A stretch of DNA of 64,000 nucleotides. Origin: Paenibacillus sp. YN15 (GTDB taxonomy: Bacteria; Bacillota; Bacilli; Paenibacillales; NBRC-103111). The stretch lies in assembly GCF_003285005.1 (NCBI RefSeq), contig NZ_QMFA01000001.1, positions 186,001 to 250,000 of the forward strand, in the 5' to 3' direction. The notes under the pieces were generated by a model. It saw only the letters and a list, made by a program, of their open reading frames with translations, did not search any database and was not told where the DNA came from. This document shows, piece by piece, positions 45,680 to 53,801 of the stretch. The first letter of the stretch is position 1; the number at the start of each line of letters is the position of its first letter. Both the position numbers and the translations under genes were made by a program.

Positions 45680-47562
45680 AGCTTTTGCAAAAAGTAGATG
45701 CGCTCGTAGTGGAAAAAGAGGTGGCGGAGAGTCCCTGCTCCGAATCCTATGATGTGATTGTGGCAGGCTTGGGCACAGCCGGCGCCATTGCCGCCATTGC
45801 AGCGGCACGCAGAGGATTAAAGGTATTGGGAATTGAAAGAATGAATAGCATGGGAGGTACAGGGACCGCCGGGGCTGTAAACGGCTACTATTTCGGCTCT
45901 CCCAGTGGTTTGTTTGAAGAACTGGATCAAGAAATCGAGGAATATCACGGGAAAGTGTATGCGAAATTCAGCGGATTTAACCCGGATGCCAAGAAATATG
46001 CATTGGAGCGGGCCGCCCTGGAGCATGGAGTGCACTTGTGCTATGAATCCGCTGTTACCGGTGTTTTTATGGAGGGAAATGGCATCAAGGGCGTTCAGTG
46101 GGTTGGGCCCCGGGGACTGAAGGCCAGTGGCTGCAAAATAGTTATAGACTGTACCGGAGACGCTGAAGTAAGCTTGCTGGCAGGCTGCAAGACACATATG
46201 GGGAGGGAGCTGGATGGAAGAAGCCAACCTTTCACCAGTGTAAAGGTGTGTTTGAGAGCGGGGGACATTGTCCGGACCAATCTGGATTCAGGCTGTACGG
46301 ATCAGACGAATGCCTTCCATTTGTCCGAGGGTATTGTGAATGCACATGCCCGGCAGTTGGAGGATACTTATCCGGAAGAGGAGAGGCTGTTCTATCTCGC
46401 TCCGCTTATAGGAATCAGAGAGGGACGAAGGATAGAAGGCAGGGTTACACTGACGCTTTCCGATGAATTTCAGGGTAAGCATAGGGAAAATCCTGTCTTC
46501 TATGCCAGTGCCGATGTGGATAAACACGGCAGGGATAACGCCATGGAAAGTGAAGTGCTTCAAGACTGGTTTGTAGCAAGCAACTTGGGTGCCGTTAATA
46601 TAAGTGTACCGGTTCCTCTGGAAGTCATGATCCCTAAAGAGCAGGAGGGAATTCTGGTCGCCGGCCGGTGTATGTCTCTGGATCATGATTTATCCGCCTG
46701 TGTCAGGATGCAGCGGGATATGCAGAAGGCAGGGGAGGCGGCGGCTGAAGCGGCATGGCTGTCCATTCGCAAGTCCATTCCCATTCATGATGTATCCTAT
46801 GAGGAACTGCGGCCTATTCTGGAGCAAAGCGGATGTCTGGATGAAAAAAATAATACGGGAGCGATATTTGCTTATCCGGCAGATCCCGGCAGGAATAAAA
46901 GCATAGAATGGCTCACAGACCCGGAGCAAATTCGTGAGGGATTATCCGGAGCGAAGCCTGGAGTTGCCATATGGTCCTCCAAAAGGCTGGGGGACGCCAT
47001 AATCCCCTATCTGAGAGAATGGATGGAGGCTGCGGAAGGGGAATTTTTGAAGAAGCACTGTGCCATTGCCCTTGCGGTATTGGGTGACCGTTCATCGCTT
47101 CCTCTCTTAAGGGAAATGGTGCAAGAGAGAGATTCCTTTGTGCTGCAGGACTGCAGAAAAAACAACCAGATGCGCGGGTATATGTCCATTTATCTGTCAG
47201 GAAAGCTGCGAGATACGGGAATTATTTCGGAATTATGCAATATCATCGAAAATCCTGAGGAATTGCAAAAACCGCTGTATGAGAAAAACACAGATTCCAG
47301 CATAGCTGCTGCTGTGTTCCGCATTAATTATTTCCAATACTTTGCCCATTCTGTCATGGCCCTGATTAAGATAGGAAATTCGCACCAGGAGTGGAGGGAC
47401 GTGATTGGAAAAGCTCTGAATAGGGCAGTGGAGGATGGAAGCTATATTCAGAGGATTACCTCCAGAGAGCCGGGCACCTATGAGTATTCGGTGACAGACA
47501 ATATTAAACATGTTGTAAAAACTGCTCTTGAGGGATGGAGGGAAACGAAATCCCGGCGATGA
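45676..47562 (+). CDS. FAD-dependent oxidoreductase, FAD_oxidored family
   Basis: This 628-residue protein has an N-terminal FAD-binding fingerprint VIVAGLGTAGAIAAIAAARR at about residues 27-46, then ERMNSMGGTGTAGAVNGYY, diagnostic for the PF12831-like family often found in polysaccharide-use clusters. An ATG motif near DCTGDAEVSLLAG and a CMSLDHDLSACVRMQRD loop follow. The C-terminal third looks like helical repeats (HCAIALAVLGDRSSLPLLREM). It has no signal peptide. The start overlaps the upstream stop (ATGA 45676-45679) behind GGTGAGG. It may oxidise a sugar derived from the third cluster, which is inference. Confidence 0.8.
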   Translation: MKLLQKVDALVVEKEVAESPCSESYDVIVAGLGTAGAIAAIAAARRGLKVLGIERMNSMGGTGTAGAVNGYYFGSPSGLFEELDQEIEEYHGKVYAKFSGFNPDAKKYALERAALEHGVHLCYESAVTGVFMEGNGIKGVQWVGPRGLKASGCKIVIDCTGDAEVSLLAGCKTHMGRELDGRSQPFTSVKVCLRAGDIVRTNLDSGCTDQTNAFHLSEGIVNAHARQLEDTYPEEERLFYLAPLIGIREGRRIEGRVTLTLSDEFQGKHRENPVFYASADVDKHGRDNAMESEVLQDWFVASNLGAVNISVPVPLEVMIPKEQEGILVAGRCMSLDHDLSACVRMQRDMQKAGEAAAEAAWLSIRKSIPIHDVSYEELRPILEQSGCLDEKNNTGAIFAYPADPGRNKSIEWLTDPEQIREGLSGAKPGVAIWSSKRLGDAIIPYLREWMEAAEGEFLKKHCAIALAVLGDRSSLPLLREMVQERDSFVLQDCRKNNQMRGYMSIYLSGKLRDTGIISELCNIIENPEELQKPLYEKNTDSSIAAAVFRINYFQYFAHSVMALIKIGNSHQEWRDVIGKALNRAVEDGSYIQRITSREPGTYEYSVTDNIKHVVKTALEGWRETKSRR

Positions 47563-47572
47563 TGCGGGGGCG

Positions 47573-47664
47573 AAGCAATGGAAACGAGTGAGGACGAAAT
47601 TCGATAAACTGCAATCGCTCGGAATCCAAAACCAGCAGGCATGGGAGTACGCAAACACGAAGGA
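47573..47664 (+). pseudogene. ltrA: Group II intron reverse transcriptase, C-terminal fragment
   Basis: Frame 47573 reads KQWKRVRTKFDKLQSLGIQN then QQAWEYANTK, the well-known maturase C-terminus of bacterial group II intron-encoded proteins, which usually continues GYWR. The fragment stops exactly where the inverted-repeat element begins at 47665. Nothing upstream of 47573 matches the rest of the protein, since the FAD gene ends at 47562. So both sides are truncated and only about 31 residues survive. Confidence 0.65.
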
Positions 47665-47997
47665 GGCTGTCCGAAAAGTCAAATGGGAGAAACGCTAACG
47701 AATCTAGGTATTGCTATTTGACTATATGTGAGCCTGTTTTAAATCTAACGAATCGTAGGATCGCTATTTGTCCGGAGTTGCGCCGAAATGCGTTCATACA
47801 GGGGAATAACGTGATATAGATTCGTTAGATTTTTTATCATGCCCATTTTCGCGAAATAGCGTGGTAGAGATTCGTTAGCCAGATTCGGCTTGTCCTCAGA
47901 CGTATGCTTCCGAAGCCGGTTTTTCTGCAGAAAATCCTTTACCACCCGGTCCTTTCTGCCGAATATGGATTTACCTTAGCGTATTTTTCGGACAGCC
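47665..47997. mobile_element. 333-bp foldback element with nested inverted repeats
   Basis: The ends are GGCTGTCCGAAAA (47665-47677) and its exact reverse complement TTTTCGGACAGCC (47985-47997). Inside, two direct copies of a TAACGAATC...GCTATTTG unit (about 47695 and 47755) face two inverted copies (about 47815 and 47850-47880), so the whole piece can fold into one long hairpin. It carries no ORF with a ribosome site. No clear target duplication flanks it. It abuts the group II intron fragment and probably inserted into it. Confidence 0.7.
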
Positions 47998-48090
47998 CCC
48001 CCATTCTCTCGAAATCCCTCGGCAACAACCTCCTCAAAGGATTAGGCGGTCGCTTCTTTTCAGATTACTCCGCTGGCATCCGCCGCTTTT

Positions 48091-48118
48091 TTGCAATACA
48101 CTGGATAAAGGATAGAAT
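48091..48118 (+). promoter_or_regulatory. Promoter of the second yesN-yesM pair
   Basis: TTGCAA (48091-48096) and TAGAAT (48113-48118) are 16 bp apart, about 105 bp before the yesN start. The -10 matches five of six bases, the -35 four of six. The rest of 47998-48222 shows nothing else recognisable. Confidence 0.5.
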
Positions 48119-48222
48119 AGATCACATTTCCGCAAGAATACATCATAACCGGCCTCCCTGCCCATGCTAACATGAGAGGTAAAGGGGCCGCGGACAACGG
48201 CCGAAGCAAAGGATGGTGTGCG

Positions 48223-49905
48223 GTGTACAGAGTATTGGTAGTAGACGATGAGCCTCGGGTGTGCGCCGGAATCAAAAGCTACCTCTTGAGCGCTCCGCTT
48301 CAGATCGGCTATGTCGAAATCGCTTCCAACGGGTTTGAGGCCTTGGACTGTCTGCGGATGGATGGCTATGATTTGGTTATTACCGACATTCAGATGGGCA
48401 TGATGAACGGCATTGAGCTGATGGAGGCGATTCTCCTGGAGCAGCCCCATCTGCCGGTGGTGGTGATTTCCGCCCATGAAAAATTCGATTTCGCCAAAAT
48501 GTCCCTCCGCCTGGGCGCCAAGGATTATCTGATCAAGCCGGTGGAGCTGGAGGAGCTGACCCAGGTGGTAGGCCGGGTGCTGCGGGAGAAGGAGGAGGCC
48601 GGACGGCTGACCCTGCGCCAGTCCGTCACCAAGGACAGCGGCGAGCAGCTGCAGAAGGCCAAGCGCCAGGAGGCGCTTATGGAGCTGGTAACTGCCAAAG
48701 AGCTTCATGAAAAGGACTGCCGGGAGCTGCTCCAGGACATCGGCGGTCCGCTGAAGGAGCAGGGAGCCAACTGCGGCATTGCCATTGTCCATCTTGATTT
48801 GACCAAAGGCGGCTTCAGCCAGCAGGAGATCACCCTGCGGGACCGGAAGCTCTTGAAATACGCCTCCATCAACATTCTGGAGGAGAGTCTGTCGGACTGG
48901 TGCGGCGTGGCCTTCAACGGCTTCGGCAACCAGTTGGTCTGCGTGATTCAATTGGAGGCGGGGGAGGCCGCGGCGGCGCCCCAGCATTTGGATTCCCGAC
49001 TGAACCTCATCGGCCAGACTATTGTGATGAACCTCAAGCAGTACCTTAATGTGACCGCAACGGTGGGCCTCAGCTCCCTGAGCGCCAATCTGTCCATGCT
49101 GCCCAAGCTGATGGAGGAGGCGGAGGCGGCCATCGAATGGCGGAAGCTCCACCCGGACAACCGGATTCTCTACTATGCGGATATGGCCTCCTTGGGCAAT
49201 CTGCGGATGATGGAATGGGTGGCCAAGGTGGAGGTTTTGGTCCAGAAGCTGAAGGAGGAGGACCGCTCCGATGGACTGGAGCAGGACGGCAGCCCGGAGG
49301 AGAAGACGTTGAGCGCCGGGGAGGAGCTGCAGAAGATGCTGGCCCTGCTGGATGGCCTGACCGGGTCGGAGGGGATTTTTCACAGCTGCTTTGGCATTCT
49401 GGTGTACCGTTTATACGGTCTCTTGTTCGATTACGGCCATGACAAAAGCGACGCCTTCCGCCGTCTGGACCCCGATCTGTATTTCCGCGGCATGGACCCC
49501 CGGGCCAAGGCCCAGGCGCTGGCGCGCTATATGCAGGAGCTGTCCGCCCTGCTCAAAACCTGCATCAGCGAGCGGGACCAGACGGTGGTGGCCCGGATCA
49601 AGGCTTTTATCCAGTCTCATTACGGAAACCATGAGCTGAAAATCCAGGATATTGCCGGAGAGGTCCATTTCAGCCCGGCCTATATTAGCTATTTGTTCAA
49701 AAAGGAAACCGGCGCCAATCTGTGGGACTACGTGTCGGAGGTCCGGATGGAGGAGGCCAAACGGCTGCTGGCCGGAACGGATATGAAGCGTTATGAAATT
49801 TCCTATCAGGTGGGGTACCAATCGCCGGAGCACTTCAGCCGCATGTTCAAACGGTTGGAGGGAGTTTCGCCGGCAGATTACCGCAAAGCGTTCAGGGGGA
49901 ATTGA
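48223..49905 (+). CDS. yesN: YesN-type AraC response regulator (second pair)
   Basis: This 560-residue regulator has a receiver domain with the acidic pocket VVDDE near residue 8, phospho-acceptor D55 in DLVITDIQM, and DYLIKP near residue 105. The central region is long. The C-terminus has AraC helix-turn-helix units (LKIQDIAGEVHFSPAYISYLF and YEISYQVGYQSPEHFSRMFK). I chose GTG 48223 because AAAGGAT lies 8 nt upstream; ATG 48172 has no site. The kinase gene starts 2 nt after its stop. Its regulon is not obvious because no importer lies directly downstream; the third cluster upstream is one candidate. Confidence 0.88.
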   Translation: MYRVLVVDDEPRVCAGIKSYLLSAPLQIGYVEIASNGFEALDCLRMDGYDLVITDIQMGMMNGIELMEAILLEQPHLPVVVISAHEKFDFAKMSLRLGAKDYLIKPVELEELTQVVGRVLREKEEAGRLTLRQSVTKDSGEQLQKAKRQEALMELVTAKELHEKDCRELLQDIGGPLKEQGANCGIAIVHLDLTKGGFSQQEITLRDRKLLKYASINILEESLSDWCGVAFNGFGNQLVCVIQLEAGEAAAAPQHLDSRLNLIGQTIVMNLKQYLNVTATVGLSSLSANLSMLPKLMEEAEAAIEWRKLHPDNRILYYADMASLGNLRMMEWVAKVEVLVQKLKEEDRSDGLEQDGSPEEKTLSAGEELQKMLALLDGLTGSEGIFHSCFGILVYRLYGLLFDYGHDKSDAFRRLDPDLYFRGMDPRAKAQALARYMQELSALLKTCISERDQTVVARIKAFIQSHYGNHELKIQDIAGEVHFSPAYISYLFKKETGANLWDYVSEVRMEEAKRLLAGTDMKRYEISYQVGYQSPEHFSRMFKRLEGVSPADYRKAFRGN

Positions 49906-49906
49906 C

Positions 49907-51637
49907 TTGAAGCTCCAACACAAAATGATCCTGGCCTTTTGTCTGTTCATCATCGGGCCTTTTCTGGCAGTGGGCTGGGCCTCCTCCTCCAAAACCTCGG
50001 CTACCATCAAGGAGGAGGTAGGGAAGACCATGCTCCAACTGGTCAAGCAAAACCATGCCATGATGGAGAATACGCTGATTTCCGTGCGGGACAAAACCAT
50101 TACCTTTCTGGACAATTATTTTTTCAGCAATTCGTCGCAATTGGCTTTTTGGACCAATATCAGCACTTTGGGGGAGATGAACGAGGCGGATGCCATTCTG
50201 GGGCGCTGGTCCTCGGACGGCACGGAGTACGCCTTGTACCTGAAGGAGGAAAATACGCTGCCGGTGGATGCCACTGCCAAAAATAAAGGAATTATTTATC
50301 TAAGCGGGAACACCGAGGAGTACCCTCCCTGGGCGGAGGAGACGCTGTTGGAGAAAGGGGCGGGCACAGTCCGTCTGGCCAGCATCGGGAGCGGCTCGCC
50401 TACCGTTCTGTTTACCAGAGCCATTCTTCATCCGGAAAAGTATGACGAAACCCTCGGCTTTTTGGCGGTGTCCAAGCTGGAGGTGCTGCTGATGAAAAAT
50501 ATGATCGCCGTGCAGCTTCCCAAGGATGCGGCGATTTTTTTGTATGACAGCGGGGGAGAGCTGCTGATGCAGTACGGGGAGGGGGCGATTGCGGAGGGGG
50601 AGCTTCCCGCCTCATTAAAAAGTCACGAATCGGACTATTCCTACGCCGCGGACAGCCACGCCTATTTGTACGCGGTTTCCTATGAAAGCCGGTTTGGAAC
50701 CCGGCTGGTTTACAAGATTCCGCTGGCGTCCATCACCGGCAACCAGGCCCAATTCCAGCGGACCATCACCATCATGATGGGGGTCTATCTGCTGTTTGTG
50801 CTGCTGTTTGTGCTGTACGTGCTCCGGGACATTATTAAGCCCTTGGGCAAGCTGGTGATGTTCACCCGGGTGTATGAGCCGGGCCGCCGCCTGCCCTTCG
50901 ACATGTCGCCGCCGCGGCAGCGGATGGATGAGTTTGGGTTGCTGCACCAGGCCTTCATCCGGATGACCCAGCGGCTGGACCAGTCCATCGAGGAAAACTA
51001 CGGCATGCAGATCAAGCAGAAGGAGCAGGAGCTTTCGACGCTGCATTCCCAGATTACGCCCCATCTTTTGTACAATACCCTGGATTCCATCTATTGGTAT
51101 GCCTTGGACAGCGGGAACCAGGATGTGGGCGCTATGGTGAAGGATCTGTCCAAGCTTCTGCGCATCGGCCTGAGCAAGGGCAAGAGCATTATTACGGTAA
51201 GCGAGGAAATGGAGCATGTGCAGGCCTACATCCGCCTTCAGATGAAGCGGTATCCCGGCGTATTCGAGGTATTCTGGGATGTGGACGAGGGATTGGAGAA
51301 CTGTATGGTGCCCAAGGTGGTGATTCAGCCGCTGGTGGAGAATGCCATTTTCCACGGGGTGCAGAGTATGGACGGGGAAGGCCAGCTGTGGGTCCGCGTG
51401 AAGAACCGGGGGGAGGAGCTGCATATTCTGGTGGAGGACAACGGCTTTATTCCGGTGGATGTGGAAAAGCTGCGTTTGATCGTAAACGGCGAGCTGCGGG
51501 ACAAGGGCTACGGCATCCGCAATGTGCATCAGCGCATCCAGCTCCATTACGGGGAAGCCTACGGACTGGAATACCGTCTCCGCCCGGAGGGGGGCCTGAT
51601 CGCCTCTATTGTGGTGCCGTTTCGGGTTAAGGAGTAA
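49907..51637 (+). CDS. yesM: YesM-type sensor histidine kinase (second pair)
   Basis: This 576-residue kinase has membrane helices at about residues 7-25 and 287-306, an extracellular sensor between them, a HAMP-like RDIIKPLGKLVMF and phospho-acceptor H386 in HSQITPHLLYNTLDSIYW. The ATPase domain has LVENAIFHGVQ and a GYGIRNVHQRI G2-like loop. I chose TTG 49907, a few nt after AGGGGG at the end of yesN. The frame is open further upstream inside yesN but without a start signal. The CRISPR trailer end begins 25 bp after its stop. Confidence 0.88.
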   Translation: MKLQHKMILAFCLFIIGPFLAVGWASSSKTSATIKEEVGKTMLQLVKQNHAMMENTLISVRDKTITFLDNYFFSNSSQLAFWTNISTLGEMNEADAILGRWSSDGTEYALYLKEENTLPVDATAKNKGIIYLSGNTEEYPPWAEETLLEKGAGTVRLASIGSGSPTVLFTRAILHPEKYDETLGFLAVSKLEVLLMKNMIAVQLPKDAAIFLYDSGGELLMQYGEGAIAEGELPASLKSHESDYSYAADSHAYLYAVSYESRFGTRLVYKIPLASITGNQAQFQRTITIMMGVYLLFVLLFVLYVLRDIIKPLGKLVMFTRVYEPGRRLPFDMSPPRQRMDEFGLLHQAFIRMTQRLDQSIEENYGMQIKQKEQELSTLHSQITPHLLYNTLDSIYWYALDSGNQDVGAMVKDLSKLLRIGLSKGKSIITVSEEMEHVQAYIRLQMKRYPGVFEVFWDVDEGLENCMVPKVVIQPLVENAIFHGVQSMDGEGQLWVRVKNRGEELHILVEDNGFIPVDVEKLRLIVNGELRDKGYGIRNVHQRIQLHYGEAYGLEYRLRPEGGLIASIVVPFRVKE

Positions 51638-51662
51638 ATGTTGCTTTCCAGTGAGGGGACAA

Positions 51663-52706
51663 CTCCACGACATAGGCTGGCATACAGGATGCGACATGAT
51701 CGTCCACGTAGATGCTGGCATTGACGTAAGGGTTTCAATCCGCGCACCCCTTACGGGATGCGACAGGCTTGGAAGCGAGAGAAGGATCACATACGGGTGT
51801 TTCAATCCGCGCACCCCTTACGGGATGCGACTTCAAACCAATTATCAAAAACTTAAATATCAAGCTGTTTCAATCCGCGCACCCCTTACGGGATGCGACC
51901 CGGTAGCGGATGCTACGCGTAAGACAGCGCCGTTTCAATCCGCGCACCCCTTACGGGATGCGACGTTGCGTCATCTTGGCTTTACGTAGTAATTCCGCAA
52001 GGTTTCAATCCGCGCACCCCTTACGGGATGCGACCTGCTCCGTCTCGTGCGCAAGGCTGGCACTATCGTTTCAATCCGCGCACCCCTTACGGGATGCGAC
52101 GAAGACGCCGCGCAGCTTTTCGTCCCAATACGTGTTTCAATCCGCGCACCCCTTACGGGATGCGACGACCACGTATCAGGATAACATGATGCAAAAGCAT
52201 GTTTCAATCCGCGCACCCCTTACGGGATGCGACCCGCAAATTAGACCGTTTGGAAGCAAAACTAATCGTTTCAATCCGCGCACCCCTTACGGGATGCGAC
52301 TGGAAACGTTGACGCCGATTATCGTTGATGTGACGTTTCAATCCGCGCACCCCTTACGGGATGCGACGCCTGCATGTCCATTCTATGTATTCACCCCTTG
52401 GCGTTTCAATCCGCGCACCCCTTACGGGATGCGACAAAGAAACTGGAGAAGAGATTGCTTTAAAAACAAGGTTTCAATCCGCGCACCCCTTACGGGATGC
52501 GACCCTGTCGCCACTCTCTCCGCCAGGGTAAACGTATGTTTCAATCCGCGCACCCCTTACGGGATGCGACCCTGGTGGCAATTAGAAAAGCGCTTGACAC
52601 GATGGGTTTCAATCCGCGCACCCCTTACGGGATGCGACAGGATCTCCAGCGACTCAGCAGGGAGGTACTTCTGGTTTCAATCCGCGCACCCCTTACGGGA
52701 TGCGAC
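51663..52706 (-). CRISPR. Type I-C CRISPR array, 15 full repeats and one degenerate end repeat
   Basis: Fifteen identical 33-nt repeats (plus strand begins GTTTCAATCCGCGCACCCCT and ends GATGCGAC) start at 51732, 51799, 51867, 51932, 52002, 52068, 52134, 52201, 52268, 52335, 52403, 52471, 52538, 52606 and 52674. The 14 spacers are 32-37 nt. An eroded repeat at 51663-51695 keeps only the TAC-GGATGCGAC end and is followed by a 36-nt spacer. On the minus strand the repeat ends GGATTGAAAC, the I-C crRNA handle, and forms a CGCA-CCC/GGG-TGCG stem. So transcription runs leftward from the leader by cas7, and the eroded repeat is the trailer end. The spacers do not match each other or the rest of the window by eye. 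Confidence 0.98.
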
Positions 52707-52911
52707 CGCAAAAATGCTTGTATCTATATCGGTTTTAGAAAAATAAATTATTATTCTCTCTGGAAGCAACTAAATAAAGTATGGATGCTGTCTTGACAAC
52801 TATTTTTGTTCCTTTATACACTGTCATTCGACAAATTCTGAGGTGCGAAGGAGCCGGGGGTTTTATGTGAGCTTGGCATTCGCACCTTCCTGGACAATTA
52901 GATCCGCGTGT
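52707..52911 (-). promoter_or_regulatory. CRISPR leader between cas7 and the first repeat
   Basis: This AT-rich 205-bp stretch lies between the end of cas7 and the leader-proximal repeat. A 9-bp inverted repeat, AGGTGCGAA (52841-52849) with TTCGCACCT (52879-52887), is the GGTGCGAA hairpin often seen in I-C leaders. On the minus strand TTGTCA (complement of 52794-52799) and TATTTA (complement of 52771-52776), 17 bp apart, could drive the pre-crRNA. No gene is credible here. Confidence 0.6.
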
Positions 52912-53769
52912 CTAAAGCAGTTCCAACACTTCAACACCTTCAGGCACAGATGCCTTGTCCAAGGTAATCTCGTACTCCCGATATGCCCGTGGAGGCTGGC
53001 CCGGATTAATCAGTTTCGCTTCAACTAAATCAAATAATGCCGCCGCGGGAGCATTCCCCAGTTCCGACTCGTGTTTGAACACAATTAATTTACGGGCGGA
53101 CATTTTGCCTCTGGATGCGGAACGGTCCAGTTCAAACATATTTTGAAGCGCTTCAAAGAAAAAGGCAAGATCGTTTTCGTCAAAACCTGTTTTTTGAGCG
53201 AATTTGGGAGAAATAAATCCCTCTGCCCGGTACAGGCCATAGGGAACCAGATATTTCCGTCCCATTGTCCGGTTTTCCGTAGCGTTTTCTTTCTCGGTGG
53301 TAGATGCCATGCGGGTAATGGTCACTTCCTGCTGGAAAATCCGGTCCGCACTTTTGGAAAAACAGAGTTGAACCGGTCCGCGTACCTGACCGCATTTGAA
53401 ATCCCCCGTATCCATAACCGCACCGAAGGTGCGCACGTCAAAGAAACGTTGGCACATATAGGCTTGGGCGGTTAGTTTGTCATCCTTGTTGTCTTTTGTT
53501 TTCAATCCGGTAGCTTCATAGGCTTCTCGCTGTTTGTTGTTCAGCACAGCCCCTTCGCTTACATAAATGTCAAAGCCTTCTTGTCCCTCCCGGGCATACA
53601 GCGCATAATTTCTTACCTTGCGCTTGAGGCAAACATCGCTGACGATCCCATAACCGGTTTGCGGATCAATCCGCGGCATGTTGCCTGCATCGGGGTCTCC
53701 ATTCGGATTGCCGTTTTCCACATCATAGTAGAGGATAAAATCATACCGGTTCTTCAACATGTTTTCCAT
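52912..53769 (-). CDS. cas7c: Cas7c (Csd2), I-C Cascade backbone subunit
   Basis: This 285-residue Cas7 protein forms the crRNA-binding filament of I-C Cascade. It opens RYDFILYYDVENGNPNGDPD, the Csd2 signature. It contains DVRTFGAVMDTGDFKCGQVRGPVQ and TENRTMGRKYLVPYGLY, the conserved thumb and RNA-binding stretches of the family. The start follows GGGAGGCGG by 5 nt. It is the last gene of the operon cas3-cas5-cas8c-cas7. The length is normal and no key region is missing. Confidence 0.97.
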   Translation of the reverse strand: MENMLKNRYDFILYYDVENGNPNGDPDAGNMPRIDPQTGYGIVSDVCLKRKVRNYALYAREGQEGFDIYVSEGAVLNNKQREAYEATGLKTKDNKDDKLTAQAYMCQRFFDVRTFGAVMDTGDFKCGQVRGPVQLCFSKSADRIFQQEVTITRMASTTEKENATENRTMGRKYLVPYGLYRAEGFISPKFAQKTGFDENDLAFFFEALQNMFELDRSASRGKMSARKLIVFKHESELGNAPAAALFDLVEAKLINPGQPPRAYREYEITLDKASVPEGVEVLELL

Positions 53770-53801
53770 TTCTTCCGCCTCCCAATTGTAAAATTCACCT
53801 A

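Noticed and set aside
47765-48000. Coding capacity within the foldback element
   Set aside because: The open frames are short, lack ribosome sites and consist of inverted-repeat sequence.
51910-52746. 278-residue open frame across the CRISPR array
   Set aside because: It is created by the 33-nt repeats (recurring SIRAPLTGCD/NPRTPYGM) and is not a gene.
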